A stretch of 6,340 nt of DNA from Betaproteobacteria bacterium (GTDB lineage Bacteria; Pseudomonadota; Gammaproteobacteria; Burkholderiales; SG8-39): positions 1 to 6,340 of the forward strand of contig JAOUFA010000220.1 of NCBI GenBank assembly GCA_029858545.1, in the 5' to 3' direction. The position numbers were made by a program, and so were the translations under genes. Positions 5,908 to 6,340 of the stretch are shown here, piece after piece; within the stretch, counting starts at the first letter, position 1; every line of letters begins with the position of its first letter. The notes beneath the pieces were generated by a model, which did not search any database, was not told where the DNA came from, and was given only the letters and a program-made list of their open reading frames with translations.

Positions 5908-6340
5908 ATGTACGTCACCCCCGAGCAGATTCAAGCTGCCGTCAAGGCGAATGTCGAAACCATGTTGTCGCTGGCGAGTACCCAATTCGCGGCGATGGAA
6001 AGATTTTCCAGTCTGGGCGCCGGCGCGGCGAAGGCCGCCTTCGACGAATCGGTCGCCAACACCCGCGCGCTCGCCGGCGCCAAGGACGCACAGGAATTCT
6101 TCGCGCTGCAAAGCGCCTTCGCCCAGCCCGCACTCGAAAAATCGATCGCTCTTTCGATGAGCCTCTATGAAGTCGCCGCACAATCCCATGCCGAGATCAC
6201 CAAGGTCGCCGAAAAGCGCACCGCCGAATTGAACGAAACCCTCGCTTCGACCCTCGACAAGGTCTCGAAAAATGCCCCGGCGGGTTCCGACGTCGCCGTC
6301 GCCGCGATGAAATCGATGCTCTCGGCGATCAACTCCGGCT
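5908..6340 (+). CDS. phaP: Phasin family protein (PHA granule-associated), cut by the right edge
   Basis: The first 144 codons of a phasin, a small amphipathic protein that coats polyhydroxyalkanoate granules, limits their coalescence and influences their number and size. The start MYVTPEQIQAAVKANVETML is the typical betaproteobacterial phasin N-terminus. It is followed by TQFAAMERFSSLGAGAAKAAF, GAKDAQEFFALQSAFAQPALEKS, the SLYEVAAQSHAEITKV helix and KVSKNAPAGSDVAVAAMKSM, all landmarks of the family. Composition is alanine-rich with long heptad-like helices and no signal peptide or membrane segment. Related proteins are about 180-190 residues, so roughly 40 residues are missing. The ATG is supported by AGGAG at 5896-5900 with a seven-base spacer. 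The promoter and palindromic operator upstream suggest PhaR repression released when granules form. The symbol is by family; which paralogue it is cannot be said. Confidence 0.93.
   Translation, partial: MYVTPEQIQAAVKANVETMLSLASTQFAAMERFSSLGAGAAKAAFDESVANTRALAGAKDAQEFFALQSAFAQPALEKSIALSMSLYEVAAQSHAEITKVAEKRTAELNETLASTLDKVSKNAPAGSDVAVAAMKSMLSAINSG

Noticed and set aside
5755..6189. Minus-strand open frame of 144 codons opposite the phasin
   Set aside because: The plus strand has promoter, ribosome binding site and clear phasin homology; the minus frame has no homology and would run through the operator.

Overview
The window looks like ordinary chromosomal DNA of a high-GC betaproteobacterium (Burkholderiales or Rhodocyclales type). 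The grounds are the strong G/C preference at third codon positions, a phasin of the betaproteobacterial MYxTPEQI type, and full-length matches to familiar proteobacterial families. The genus cannot be fixed from sequence alone. There are no rRNA or tRNA genes, insertion sequences, CRISPR repeats or phage genes. Gene density is high and every gene except one small secreted protein belongs to a recognisable family.

Left region (1-2437): a divergent catabolic-looking pair around a 241-bp spacer. On the minus strand an FMN-dependent alpha-hydroxy-acid dehydrogenase, closest by eye to (S)-mandelate dehydrogenase, runs into an FAD-dependent aromatic-hydroxylase-type monooxygenase that leaves the window; stop and start overlap as ATGA. 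On the plus strand is a dihydrodipicolinate-synthase-superfamily lyase that keeps the Schiff-base lysine but lacks the arginine expected of a lysine-biosynthetic DapA. Together they suggest breakdown of an aromatic or hydroxy-acid substrate, which is inference.

Middle region (2452-5678): four minus-strand genes in the order DMT/EamA transporter, acyl-CoA dehydrogenase, 3-methyladenine DNA glycosylase I (tag), small secreted protein. Gaps are 75 bp, 33 bp and a 4-bp ATGA overlap. Between transporter and acyl-CoA dehydrogenase sits a near-perfect FNR/Anr-type box, centred exactly 41.5 bp from the start point predicted by a plausible -10 element. The last three genes may therefore have their own oxygen-responsive promoter.

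Right region (5679-6340): a strong-looking sigma70 promoter, a perfect 13+1+13 palindrome containing the CTGC-N3-GCAG core attributed to the PHA regulator PhaR, a good ribosome binding site, and the first 144 codons of a phasin. This implies that the organism stores polyhydroxyalkanoate and represses phasin when no granules are present.

I found no convincing undescribed multi-gene system. The most informative signals are the two regulatory sites (PhaR-type operator and FNR-type box) and departures from family consensus in the two left-hand enzymes.
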